A DNA stretch of 44,187 nucleotides from Scytonema sp. UIC 10036 (lineage in GTDB: Bacteria > Cyanobacteriota > Cyanobacteriia > Cyanobacteriales > Nostocaceae), in assembly GCF_009725235.1 (NCBI RefSeq), contig NZ_WJFC01000102.1, positions 1-44,187 on the forward strand, written 5' to 3'. Shown here in pieces: positions 25,395 to 33,802 of this stretch (position 1 is the stretch's first letter; the number at the start of each line of letters is the position of its first letter). The position numbers and the translations under genes are program-made. Below the pieces are notes generated by a model, which was not told the DNA's origin, searched no databases, and saw nothing but the letters and a program-made list of their open reading frames with translations.

Positions 25395-26157
25395 TTAACA
25401 CAGCCAACCCATAAAGAAGAAGAAGTGGCGTAAGCTCAACGAAGAAATTACTCCTTTCCGCCATAAGATTACCGATCTTCTTCTCTTACTCCCTTGCTCT
25501 TTGCATCTTTGCGGTTCAATTAATTCACACTCTGAAGGAACCTGAATTTCTGGTTTGGTATCAGGACTACCCGCTTCGAGCAGCAATACTCTCACTTTGG
25601 GGTCTTCTGTAAGACGGTTGGCAACGACACTGCCCGCCGAGCCAGCACCAATCACAATATAATCATATCGAGACATTCCATGTTTTCTAGAGCCAGCAAG
25701 AGCAAAACGAGCAGAAGTTAGTGAGGTGACTAAACCAGTAGAGAATAGGGCTGTCTTTTGAATAAATCGACGACGGTTATAAGGCTTATAAAGCAAGGAC
25801 TCCTCCTCTCTTAGATTATCTAAGAATTTATTGGTTTGTCTTAAGTGTTCTTGTATTTTTAAAAGTATCGGATGAATCGTCATGCCTTGACCGTAGACAG
25901 GGTTAAAACTGCAAATGGCATCGCCAAAAACCAAGTAATCTTCGGGAAAACGTGCCATTCCTTCATAATGGTAGCGTTGGTTGGTCGGAAGCTTATAGGG
26001 CAATAGTTCTGAGAGGGGTTCAGCATCTTTGATAACTTCGTAGATTTCCTGAGCGGGCATGGACTTGGCGAATTCGAGGAAGCCTTTTTCGTCTCTTGGT
26101 GCGCGATCGCGACAATTACTTGTTGAGCGAACTTTTTCATAGTTTGTTCCTCTAGTG
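25395..26157 (-). pseudogene. Fused remnants of a FAD monooxygenase and a GMC oxidoreductase
   Basis: One open frame joins pieces of two enzymes. The 5' part ([53 protein letters not shown]) is the C-terminal FAD-contact region of a styrene-monooxygenase-like flavoprotein. The 3' part ([50 protein letters not shown]) is a twin-arginine-type leader plus the N-terminal FAD motif of a GMC oxidoreductase. The GMC piece stops after about 60 residues in unrelated sequence ([12 protein letters not shown]). The monooxygenase lacks its own N-terminal FAD domain. Neither piece can be a working enzyme. Confidence 0.8.
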
Positions 26158-26158
26158 T

Positions 26159-26425
26159 GCAATTGAGGTTCTAACTCGATCCTTAGCAAAGGAATTGGGA
26201 CACCGACAAATCACAGTGTATGCAGTTGCTCCGGGCGCGATCGCCACTGAGGGAAGTGTCGTGCGGGACAATCCAGAAATTAACAAGTCGATCGCGTCCC
26301 AAACCGCTTTAGGTCGTGTGGGTGAACCAGATGATATTGGCAGTGCGATCGCGTTATTGCTATCTCAAGAGAACCGATGGCTCTCTGGACAAAGAATCGA
26401 AATCTCTGGCGGTCAATCTCTTTAG
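26159..26425 (+). pseudogene. C-terminal fragment of a short-chain dehydrogenase/reductase
   Basis: [20 protein letters not shown], then AVAPGAIATEGSV and TALGRVGEPDDIGSAIALLL, ending LSGQRIEISGGQSL: the last 88 residues of a classical SDR, starting after the catalytic YxxxK. The Rossmann half and catalytic Tyr/Lys are missing; an in-frame TAG lies just upstream. It abuts the monooxygenase remnant of the opposite strand at about 26158. Confidence 0.85.
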
Positions 26426-26566
26426 TTCTAGTTCAAGAATCGCTTCAGAAGCGATGAACTAATCCCATCTATATCCGCTGGCTGGATTGGCAAAGTCTCT
26501 CCAATGGGAGAAGCATCGATCGCTGGACAAACAGGCAAAAAATGTACTCTTTACTGCAAGGGCTGA

Positions 26567-26647
26567 GAATTTTGTGGATTGGGATCGCCGTGGAGAAACT
26601 CAACAAAGGCATGGAAATGTTGGGTTTCGTTCCTCAACCCAACCTAC
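26567..26647 (-). repeat. Composite dispersed repeat, copy C (81 bp, reversed)
   Basis: Reverse complement of the element at 14702-14783, differing at a few bases; it contains the palindrome GTTGGGTTTCGTTCCTCAAC. Lies in the gap between the SDR fragment and the lactonase gene, which otherwise has no gene. Confidence 0.85.
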
Positions 26648-26677
26648 GTATCTTCGTATTTTTACGCAAAACCTACG

Positions 26678-27793
26678 CTAACGATTGCCATTCCGTGAAT
26701 ATCCCTCGCCTGTGGCAGTCAAGCGAATGCGATAGATAGCTGTGTTGGCTGCAATAAAGAGGCTGTGACCATCTTCTCCCCAGGCTAAATTGCCTGTTCG
26801 TACACCCGTTTCTATACTCCCCAGAAGCGTCCCATCGGGAGCAAAAATGAGAACTGCCTCGGGTGCAGCACCGTACACATTACCTGCCTTATCAACCTTG
26901 ATCCCATCGGGATTCCCCTGGCGGTTGCGTTCCCATGTCCGACCATCCGCAAACGTGCGACCATTTTGAAGCGTGCCATCCTCTGCTACATCGTATGCCC
27001 GCCATCTCGATTCTTTGGTGGTTGAATCGGAGATATAGAGAATCTTTTCATTTGGAGAAAATGCAATGCCATTGGGAGAACGAATCTCATCAGTCAATAG
27101 CGTTAACTCGCCATCGGGCGATAGGCGGTAAACGCCACTAAACGGGAGTTCCTTCTGTGGATCGTCAAATCTTTGGGTTGGCAAACCATAGGGGGGATCG
27201 GTGAAGTACAGGTCTCCATTAGATTTGTAAACCAGGTCATTGGGACTGTTCAACCGTTTGTTGTCATACCGATCTGCCAGAGCAATTTGGGTGTTGTTCT
27301 CTCTGTTCTCTAACCTCGCGACGCGACGATTGCCATGCTGACACATCACCAGTCTGCCCTGGCTATCAAAGGTTAATCCATTAGAACCGGGTTCTATTCC
27401 GTTAAAGGGAGTGTCCCCCGTATATCCACTGGGACTCAAATAAGTCGAGATCCCTTTCCCTGGTTCCCATTTGTAGATTTTATTGGCTTTCACATCCGAA
27501 AATAGCAGATATTTCTCTTTTCGATTCCAAACCGGACCTTCCACCCAAAGAAATCCATCCGCCAATTTTTCTAATTTGGCATTAGCGGGAATAATACTGT
27601 TAATACGGGAATCATAGCGGACAATTCTGCCAGGAATGGTGGGAGCCTCAGTGTTAATCGGCGACAAATCTTTCTTATGCTCAATGCCAATCTGATTGTT
27701 ATCCCATTTTTTGTTGTTGGCGGATGCTCGTGTTAATTGTGTTAAACCACCAATCAAAAGTGCTGCTAGAATAAAAGAACAGAGCTTTTTCAT
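26678..27793 (-). CDS. Secreted SMP-30/gluconolactonase-like beta-propeller protein
   Basis: A 371-residue protein with signal peptide MKKLCSFILAALLIGGLTQL followed by a mature six-bladed propeller of the SMP-30/gluconolaconase/LRE family. Metal-site residues are visible: Glu in FLWVEGPVWNRKEKYLLFSD, Asn in RLNSPNDLVYKSNGDLYFTD, Asn in SPNGIAFSPNEKILYISDS and Asp in GNPDGIKVDKAGNVYG. It probably hydrolyses a sugar lactone in the periplasm; substrate not known. I choose ATG 27793 because the signal peptide begins there; the frame is open 33 codons further upstream. It overlaps no other gene. Confidence 0.92.
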   Translation of the reverse strand: MKKLCSFILAALLIGGLTQLTRASANNKKWDNNQIGIEHKKDLSPINTEAPTIPGRIVRYDSRINSIIPANAKLEKLADGFLWVEGPVWNRKEKYLLFSDVKANKIYKWEPGKGISTYLSPSGYTGDTPFNGIEPGSNGLTFDSQGRLVMCQHGNRRVARLENRENNTQIALADRYDNKRLNSPNDLVYKSNGDLYFTDPPYGLPTQRFDDPQKELPFSGVYRLSPDGELTLLTDEIRSPNGIAFSPNEKILYISDSTTKESRWRAYDVAEDGTLQNGRTFADGRTWERNRQGNPDGIKVDKAGNVYGAAPEAVLIFAPDGTLLGSIETGVRTGNLAWGEDGHSLFIAANTAIYRIRLTATGEGYSRNGNR

Positions 27794-27898
27794 AATTTGC
27801 AATGTTGATATACGCCTATTATCATCTGTTGTAAATGAGCGTAAGGTATCCAATGGTACACATGATACGGTCTGCCGACTTTTTCCAATCACCTCTTC

Positions 27899-28018
27899 AT
27901 GCTGGTGATTGTGTATTTAGTTTGCGCCTACCTTTTGGCAGATTGTGTGGTGAATTGGATGATTAATTGGAGCGATCGCTTGCAACGGAAATTACCAGAA
28001 ATGCCATCGTTCCTCTAA
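27899..28018 (+). CDS. Possible 39-residue membrane peptide
   Basis: ATG 27899 encodes MLVIVYLVCAYLLADCVVNW followed by a basic tail (SDRLQRKLPEMPSFL). It would be one membrane helix. No ribosome binding site seen and no family recognised. The gap 27794-28233 also holds another short hydrophobic frame (MFLIGLLIVTHLIIPAAF, from 28142), so these may be debris of a larger membrane protein. Confidence 0.25.
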   Translation: MLVIVYLVCAYLLADCVVNWMINWSDRLQRKLPEMPSFL

Positions 28019-28233
28019 ATTCTCCAAACGATAATCCAGTTCAATCGCGTTTCGCTCTGGCATCTCTTCACAAAAGTGGATGAACAAGGTGAGTTTTTTT
28101 CAGTAAACTGTTGAGCGATCGCCCGGTGTGGAAGCTGTGCCATGTTCTTGATTGGACTGTTGATTGTCACTCACTTGATTATTCCCGCTGCTTTTCTCAG
28201 TACCAAAAATATTGCAAACTGGGAGATCGTAAT

Positions 28234-28953
28234 ATGCTGAACAAGTTGAAGCGCATTGCACCTGCGATCGGATTGTTCGTTCTCTCACCTTCGATCGCGG
28301 AATTTTTGCTGGGTAATATATCAATCGACGCACTGCCAATTGGGCTATTTGCTGCGCCACTGTACGGCGGTGGGACACTTTTGATCCGCGAAGTAACACG
28401 CCGCACCAAACGGGGATGGACAACGATGATCTTGCTTGGATTGGCATATGCTGTGATTGAAGAAGGACTGGTCACCCAAAGCCTATTCAACCCCTCGTTT
28501 GTCGGCTTGAACCTGCTGAATATCGCCTATATCCCAGTACTCGGTATAGGTGCATGGTGGACGCTGTATGTGCTGACCTTGCATACCGTTTGGAGTACAA
28601 GTGTGTCGATCGCACTGATTGAGACATTAGTTCCTAACCGAAGCACCACTCCTTGGTTGGGCAAAGTTGGTTTAGCTGTCACTACCCTTCTGTTTCTCTT
28701 GGGTGCAACATTAATCTGCTTCGGCACTTATACCCAAGAACGTTTTCTAGCATCTCCCCCTCAGTTGATTGGAACCCCAATCGCGATCGTTGCACTAGTC
28801 GTTTTTGCCTTTAAAGTGCGCCAATCCCCGCGATTACAGGTCACAGGCAAAGCACCGAGTCCGAGAGTCGTGAGTATAATTTCGCTGCTCTGCTGCAAAG
28901 ACTTTGCTACTATCATTTTTCCAAGTAATTCGGTTTCAGGAAGATCGATCTGA
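28234..28953 (+). CDS. Multi-pass membrane protein, function unknown
   Basis: About 239 residues with roughly six hydrophobic segments: IAPAIGLFVLSPSIAEFLLG, LPIGLFAAPLYGGGTLLI, MILLGLAYAVIEEGL, IPVLGIGAWWTLYVLTL, VGLAVTTLLFLLGATLI and LIGTPIAIVALVVFAF. The EE pair in YAVIEEGLVTQSLFNPSF recalls CPBP-type membrane proteases, but the remaining motifs are not evident, so I give no function. ATG 28234 with GGGAG before it is preferred; the open frame further upstream (from 28111) is out of character. The last 40 residues look non-native and overlap an opposite-strand ORF, so the 3' end may be damaged. Confidence 0.7.
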   Translation: MLNKLKRIAPAIGLFVLSPSIAEFLLGNISIDALPIGLFAAPLYGGGTLLIREVTRRTKRGWTTMILLGLAYAVIEEGLVTQSLFNPSFVGLNLLNIAYIPVLGIGAWWTLYVLTLHTVWSTSVSIALIETLVPNRSTTPWLGKVGLAVTTLLFLLGATLICFGTYTQERFLASPPQLIGTPIAIVALVVFAFKVRQSPRLQVTGKAPSPRVVSIISLLCCKDFATIIFPSNSVSGRSI

Positions 28954-29055
28954 GGCTGCATAGAATCAGTACGCAGCCAACGGGAAGCCAATTGCCCATC
29001 TGGCGATTTAAACACCGGAATCACACACTTTTTTTTTATTTGTAGCAGGATTCAT
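28761..29055 (-). pseudogene. Possible small gene with strong ribosome binding site and A9 frameshift
   Basis: GGAGG seven bases before ATG 29055 is one of the best ribosome binding sites in the window. The frame from that ATG (MNPATNKKKV) stops after 15 codons. One base less in the following run of nine A would join it to an open frame (VIPVFKSPDGQLASRWLR, then SMQPQIDLPETELLGKMI) reaching 28761. No family recognised. It overlaps the end of the membrane-protein gene on the other strand. Slippage, sequencing error or decay are all possible. Confidence 0.3.
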
Positions 29056-29168
29056 TTGTATTCCTCCATTTGAGAGTGAGAGAATACTAAAATACGATCT
29101 CAACATCTCTCGCCTTCAATTAAAACTATCCAAAGTTAGAAAAATTTATCTTTAGCCATCTTTACGGG

Positions 29169-29438
29169 CTACATGAACAGCAGAAAGAAACGAGAGTTGT
29201 ACCTATCTCCAAATTTTTCTAGCTTCTCCTGCAAGGAAGCTGCAAATAGTAATTCTTCCGCTTGTGGCTCTAGTCCCCGATGAGTACTTAAAAGCTTGAG
29301 GTAGCGATCGAGGCTATAGGTGACTTCACACGCGGTTTGCTCGGCGACCAACTCCTTAAAATATTGGCATAGTCGCGTTGCACTGTCTAAGTTGCAGGTT
29401 AAGTTAGTAGTATTTGCTTTATCTATATTAAAAACCAT
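29169..29438 (-). CDS. Small hypothetical protein, about 89 residues
   Basis: MVFNIDKANTTNLTCNLDSA, then a helical middle (LCQYFKELVAEQTACEV, YLKLLSTHRGLEPQAEEL) and a C-terminus ending RFFLLFM. No family recognised; soluble and mixed charge. Its ATG (29438-29436) is 3 bases from the divergent ATG of the Crp/Fnr gene (29442). No ribosome binding site seen. Plausible but not certain. Confidence 0.5.
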   Translation of the reverse strand: MVFNIDKANTTNLTCNLDSATRLCQYFKELVAEQTACEVTYSLDRYLKLLSTHRGLEPQAEELLFAASLQEKLEKFGDRYNSRFFLLFM

Positions 29439-29441
29439 GTG

Positions 29442-30155
29442 ATGTCCATTGACCAAAATGCACCTCTCTTAACACAAAATCATCTGCTTGCCAAACTACC
29501 TTCTGATGAGCTAGAACACTTACATCCTCATATAGAGCTAGTCTCACTCTCACGAGGACAGCCCATTATCGTGCCGAATGAACCTATCGAGTGTGTCTAT
29601 TTCCCTGTTAACTCATTGCTCTCCCTAGTAACTGTGATGGAAGACGGCTCTACAGTCGAATCCGGCTGTATCGGGCGCGAGGGAATGGCAGGTGTGCCAG
29701 TTTTTTTAGATGCAAGCATAACGCCGATGCAGACACTGGCACAAATCCCCGGACAAGCGGTGCGTGTCAAATCTCAGATTATCAAAGAGGCATTCGACAG
29801 AGGCGGCGCGCTGCAAAAGCTTCTCTATCGTTACATATATACAGTCATTGTTTTTAGTTCGCAAAGCGCTGCCTGCAATCGTCTCCATCATATAGAAGCA
29901 AGGCTCTGCCGTTGGTTGCTGATGAGCAGTGACGGTGTAGGGTCAGACTCATTTTCCCTCACGCATGAATTTCTGTCCACAATGCTCGGTATTAGACGTT
30001 CTGGAGTTAGCGAAACAGCTCGTAAACTCCAAAGCAGGGGCTTAATTTCTTATCAGCGCGGACATATCCAGATTGTTGACAGAAAAAGCTTGGAAACAAG
30101 CGCCTGTGAGTGTTACCGTATAATCAAGGCAGAATATAACCGATTATTTAGTTAA
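29442..30155 (+). CDS. Crp/Fnr family transcription regulator
   Basis: A 237-residue regulator: N-terminal cyclic-nucleotide-binding-like beta barrel (ELVSLSRGQPIIVPNEPIEC, VYFPVNSLLSLVTVMEDGS, ESGCIGREGMAGVPVFLDA) and C-terminal winged helix (THEFLSTMLGIRRSGVSETA, KLQSRGLISYQRGHIQIVD). The cAMP-contact Arg-Ser pair of CRP is absent, as in the many heterotroph-type GREGMxGVP members, so the ligand is unknown. Start taken at ATG 29442 (MSIDQNAPLL); a GTG is immediately before it. There is almost no space between it and the divergent gene, so any promoter lies inside that gene. Confidence 0.9.
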   Translation: MSIDQNAPLLTQNHLLAKLPSDELEHLHPHIELVSLSRGQPIIVPNEPIECVYFPVNSLLSLVTVMEDGSTVESGCIGREGMAGVPVFLDASITPMQTLAQIPGQAVRVKSQIIKEAFDRGGALQKLLYRYIYTVIVFSSQSAACNRLHHIEARLCRWLLMSSDGVGSDSFSLTHEFLSTMLGIRRSGVSETARKLQSRGLISYQRGHIQIVDRKSLETSACECYRIIKAEYNRLFS

Positions 30156-30277
30156 AGCTCCCAAATCTGGAAAAAAAGTTTGCAATTATCAAGCTTCTGT
30201 CCGAAACCGTACTGACTTTCCATCTTTAGGGTGTGTATAGTTAAACATAAAGCATATACAACCAACTCATTAAACTC

Positions 30278-30694
30278 ATGGAGAAGAATCAACAAGAATA
30301 CCTAACGACAAACCTCTTACCGTCTACTCATGAAGAATTATTAGTTTCTCAGGAAGAAATAGAGCTTTTACGTGAGTTAATTGAGAGTCAAAACGGGTAT
30401 ATTTATCAATTAGAACAAAAACTGCTAGAGGTAAAGCAAGAGTTAGACATTACAAATCAGGAATTGAGTAAGGCATTGTTGTTAGGGGTATGCCTTGATG
30501 AGGCTAAGGCACTGGCTAAAATAATTTTGCAGGAGCAAAAAATTGGTACTAAATTAGTAGCGCAATTACTAACTGTTATCTATGGCTCACTTGTTAAACC
30601 AGAAGAATTGAAAGAAATAGATTTGTTAATTAGTATACCAGAGCGAGTGAAAAATGATTCATATGCCTCATTGGGGCAAAGAATGACGGCATGA
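30278..30694 (+). CDS. Hypothetical coiled-coil protein (138 residues)
   Basis: MEKNQQEYLTTNLLPSTHEE, followed by a long coiled coil (EEIELLRELIESQNGYIYQL to LDITNQELSKALLLG) and a helical C-terminal half (AKIILQEQKIGTKLVAQLL). No family recognised. No signal peptide or membrane segment. It follows the Crp/Fnr gene by 122 bases on the same strand, so co-regulation is possible. Confidence 0.7.
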   Translation: MEKNQQEYLTTNLLPSTHEELLVSQEEIELLRELIESQNGYIYQLEQKLLEVKQELDITNQELSKALLLGVCLDEAKALAKIILQEQKIGTKLVAQLLTVIYGSLVKPEELKEIDLLISIPERVKNDSYASLGQRMTA

Positions 30695-30776
30695 CTTTAC
30701 CTATGTTCCACAAGAACTGTATTGGTTGCAAATGAGCGATCGCTATATCTACGATCGCCTGGATCTAAACATGTTT

Positions 30777-31109
30777 TCAAAGAAAGCTTTGCAAACGTTC
30801 GAGCAAACGTGAAGTTGTCATTAATTTCTCGGTTTGCTCTTCTTCAATTCTCGCTACAATCTCACCATTTTTAAAAAGTAATAGTGTTGGTAAAGGATGA
30901 ACTTGATATTTAGAAGCTAGCTCGGAATATTTTTCACTATCAATTCTAACAATGACAAGTTGTTCTTTCATTTGATTGTGTACTTGCTCCAAACATACAT
31001 CTATTAGGTGAGAAGGACCACATTGAGGAGATTCAAACACCACGAGTGTCGGCAAATTTGAACTAGATAATAATTCTTCAAAGTTTTGGAATTGTTGTTT
31101 GACTGCCAT
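30777..31109 (-). CDS. Thioredoxin-like protein with CGPS active site
   Basis: A 110-residue thioredoxin fold: LLSSSNLPTLVVFESPQCGP, then SHLIDVCLEQVHNQ, IVRIDSEKYSELASKYQV, the cis-Pro loop HPLPTLLLFKNGEIVARI, and a C-terminal helix. The active site reads CGPS instead of CGPC: the buried Cys is replaced by Ser, so it cannot act as a normal dithiol reductase and may work by a monothiol mechanism or as a chaperone-like protein. ATG 31109, no signal peptide, so cytoplasmic. Confidence 0.9.
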   Translation of the reverse strand: MAVKQQFQNFEELLSSSNLPTLVVFESPQCGPSHLIDVCLEQVHNQMKEQLVIVRIDSEKYSELASKYQVHPLPTLLLFKNGEIVARIEEEQTEKLMTTSRLLERLQSFL

Positions 31110-31194
31110 TGATTTGCTTCCCTAGATTGATTTCAAAAAACTGCAAAAAATAAATTATCCCCGAAAGGTGGAATAAGTATATCTACTCATCTTC

Positions 31195-31233
31195 TACAAT
31201 TAGCCATTAGCCATTAGCCATTAGCCATTAGCA
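31195..31233 (+). repeat. Tandem ATTAGCC repeats
   Basis: About five consecutive ATTAGCC heptamers just after the 3' end of the erythromycin-esterase-like gene. Confidence 0.9.
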
Positions 31234-31237
31234 CTAT

Positions 31238-32584
31238 TCACATACCTGTAGGAAAAGTCTCTGGTGCTTCTTCCATCTGCCAGTGAGGATTGCGATCGAT
31301 GGATTCTACACCTGTTGTGTCATCAATGTGAATGACAGCATCAAATTGTTTGGGAAGATTAGTATGGAAGTAATGACTGACACGCTCTGTTTTAGGCAAG
31401 TAAATAACCCCAATAGCTCGCTCTAATCTTGGCTCATTCAGCGCTGTCACTGCTTCATTATCTTGTTGCAAATTCAGTAAAAACCGAGGTAACCCAGTAT
31501 CGTGGAACAATGCTTCGTAGCTATCTGGTAATCCTGGAAGTACTTGTTTGAGTTGTGCTATACCTCCCCAACGAGAAGCTGCTGTAACTGTTCCTGTATA
31601 TGTAGTAAAACCAACAAGTACAGCATCGCGATCGTAACGTTCGCGTACTAGTTGTCCTACGTTGAGTTCACCCACAGAACTCATATCAGTTGCTCGTGCA
31701 TCTCCTAAGTGGGAATTATGTTCCCAAACAACGACCTTTGTACGGTTTCCCTGACTATCAAAATGGGCAACCAAACGATCTAGGGTTTCTGCCATGTGCT
31801 TATCCCGCACGTTCCAAGATGACACCCGACCTTGGAACATCGAGCGGTAGTATTCCTCTGCACTCTTTACAAGTCGGGCATTTTGTTCGGCATAGAAAAA
31901 TTCATCTTCTTTGACCCGACCATCGCGCTGTCCATACTCTCCTGTCTTCCGTTGCAACTCCATCAATTGATTGATAACTTCTTGCTCGCAAGACTCACTC
32001 ATATCAAAACTAACAGCATATCCGTATGCTTGGGAATCTTCACCAAAGTGTTCTAAGCACGAGTAGCGATGACGTGCTTTTTTTGCAGCTTCTGGGTCAA
32101 CTTTGTCCAGATAACCCACAACCTCATCTATTGAGGAATACATACTGTAGAGGTCAAGCCCGTAAAAACCAGCTTTCGTTGCATTCTGCGGTAATGAATC
32201 ATTGTATTGACGCAGCCAACCAATGAAATTGACCACATCAGTGTTACGCCACATCCAAGTCGGGAACCGTTGAAAACCGCTTAATGCCTCAGCAGGAGTC
32301 TGGTCATCATTCACTCCGCGTACATAGCAATTGACTCGGTATGCATCAGGCCAATCTGCTTCTACAGCTACAGCCGTAAACCCTTTTTCTTGAATCAGGC
32401 GTTTGGTAATTTCGGCTCGTTGTTCGTAAAACTCATGAGTACCATGAGTCGCCTCACCAATAAGTACAAAGCGAGCATCACCAATAAGTTCTAGTAAAGG
32501 GTCATAATCTTCAGATGTACCTGTCAGTGGATGAGCTGCTTGACGCACTGCATCACTAAGTTTTGTTGTGCTTGTATTTGCCAT
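31238..32584 (-). CDS. Erythromycin esterase family protein
   Basis: A 448-residue protein of the EreA/ChaN-like superfamily: VLIGEATHGTHEFYEQRAEI, AVAVEADWPDAYRVNCYV, WMWRNTDVVNFIGWLRQYN, VVWEHNSHLGDARATDM and VGFTTYTGTVTAASRWGG. The His residues in GEATHGTHEF and WEHNSHLGD and the Glu residues match the catalytic set of true esterases. However, close relatives are often found with phosphoribosyltransferase and hydrolase genes rather than resistance genes, so antibiotic hydrolysis is not implied. ATG 32584. It ends next to an ATTAGCC repeat block. Cytoplasmic; substrate unknown. Confidence 0.92.
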   Translation of the reverse strand: MANTSTTKLSDAVRQAAHPLTGTSEDYDPLLELIGDARFVLIGEATHGTHEFYEQRAEITKRLIQEKGFTAVAVEADWPDAYRVNCYVRGVNDDQTPAEALSGFQRFPTWMWRNTDVVNFIGWLRQYNDSLPQNATKAGFYGLDLYSMYSSIDEVVGYLDKVDPEAAKKARHRYSCLEHFGEDSQAYGYAVSFDMSESCEQEVINQLMELQRKTGEYGQRDGRVKEDEFFYAEQNARLVKSAEEYYRSMFQGRVSSWNVRDKHMAETLDRLVAHFDSQGNRTKVVVWEHNSHLGDARATDMSSVGELNVGQLVRERYDRDAVLVGFTTYTGTVTAASRWGGIAQLKQVLPGLPDSYEALFHDTGLPRFLLNLQQDNEAVTALNEPRLERAIGVIYLPKTERVSHYFHTNLPKQFDAVIHIDDTTGVESIDRNPHWQMEEAPETFPTGM

Positions 32585-33040
32585 GATTTTAAACCTAATG
32601 ACTATAGCAGTCCTTTTGACAGCCCATCGCGATCGCTGACAAATTTCTTCCTCTAATATTCAAGGCTGTAAAAGGAGTCGGGGTTCTATTGTAATGAGAT
32701 ATTTTTATCTAAGAGATGATTTATCAAAGACATTTGGTGATTTAAGATTGATTAGCCTATTGTAAATGTATGAAAGCTCTTTCTCCTCTTTCTTTAGTGA
32801 TGTTATCAATATGACTCGCTCGCTGAAAGTGAGATAAAAATTTAAAATTTGAATGTAGCTTAGGACACCAAGTTATCAAGTGATTTACACTTACTGAAGC
32901 GCTCGCTGTTAATAATTTATTTATACAGATATCTCAAATATGTTACTAAACGATCCATACTGAAGATGGATGAGCCTTAGCAAAGGCTCTTGGAAGTACA
33001 AATTTAAGAGCAATTGTAAAAAATTTTTAGTACAAGGTTT
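32585..33040. other. Intergenic region between divergent genes
   Basis: 456 bases with one HIP1 site (GCGATCGC near 32629) and A/T-rich sequence. It must hold promoters for both divergent genes, but I cannot pick a convincing pair of boxes. No ORF or RNA gene seen. Confidence 0.5.
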
Positions 33041-33721
33041 ATGGATAGAACATTAGAATCACGATTTGAAGAACGTTCAATTCAAGTTCCATCAGGTGTA
33101 ATTAACCTAGACGGTGATTTAAGGATACCTGAAAATGCTCGTGGAGTTGTGCTATTTGCTCACGGTAGTGGTAGCAGTCGGTACAGTTCCAGAAATCGCT
33201 ATGTTGCCGAAGAATTAAATAAAGCAGGGTTTGCTACCCTGTTGATTGATTTGCTGACTCAAGATGAAGAAGAAATAGACAATCAAACAGGACAATTGCG
33301 CTTTAACATTAACTTATTAGCGGAACGTCTCATTGATGCTACACAATGGCTTGCCCAAAATCTAGAGATTTACAAAACGAAAATTGCTTACTTTGGTGCT
33401 AGTACTGGTGCAGCCGCAGCTTTGGTTGCAGCAGCACAACACCCTAATGGTATTTGTGCTATTGTTTCTCGCGGTGGAAGACCTGACTTAGCAGAAGCGT
33501 CGCTGTCAAATGTTCAAGCACCAACATTATTAATTGTAGGTGAAAGAGATACGCCAGTGATTCGCATGAATCAAGAAGCGTTGGAACAGTTACAAGTAGA
33601 AAAGAAGTTAGCGATCGTTCCCGAAGCAACCCATCTTTTTGAAGAACCGGGAACACTAGAGGCAGTTGCACGGTTATCGAGTGAGTGGTTTGAGCAGCAT
33701 TTAGTAACATGGAATCGATAG
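33041..33721 (+). CDS. Dienelactone-hydrolase-like alpha/beta hydrolase
   Basis: A 226-residue hydrolase: VVLFAHGSGSSRYSSRNRYV (oxyanion hole), FATLLIDLLTQDEEE, nucleophile elbow YFGASTGAAAALVAAAQ, acid ILVGERD-type segment TLLIVGERDTPV and catalytic His in VPEATHLFEEPGTLEAVA. All triad residues are present. Family members are often fused to a phosphoribosyltransferase of the type encoded at 13222. Cytoplasmic, substrate unknown. ATG 33041, no strong ribosome binding site. Confidence 0.92.
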   Translation: MDRTLESRFEERSIQVPSGVINLDGDLRIPENARGVVLFAHGSGSSRYSSRNRYVAEELNKAGFATLLIDLLTQDEEEIDNQTGQLRFNINLLAERLIDATQWLAQNLEIYKTKIAYFGASTGAAAALVAAAQHPNGICAIVSRGGRPDLAEASLSNVQAPTLLIVGERDTPVIRMNQEALEQLQVEKKLAIVPEATHLFEEPGTLEAVARLSSEWFEQHLVTWNR

Positions 33722-33802
33722 TAGGGAGAGTGAAAAGAAAGCAATATATTCCTGTAGTTTGATGGCAAATTAAAATTCTTAATTGAAGACTGGTTGACAA
33801 AA

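Noticed and set aside
28111..28233. 41-codon N-terminal extension of the membrane protein
   Set aside because: Cys/Trp/Tyr-rich, unlike the rest of the protein; ATG 28234 has a GGGAG site and starts the hydrophobic protein naturally.
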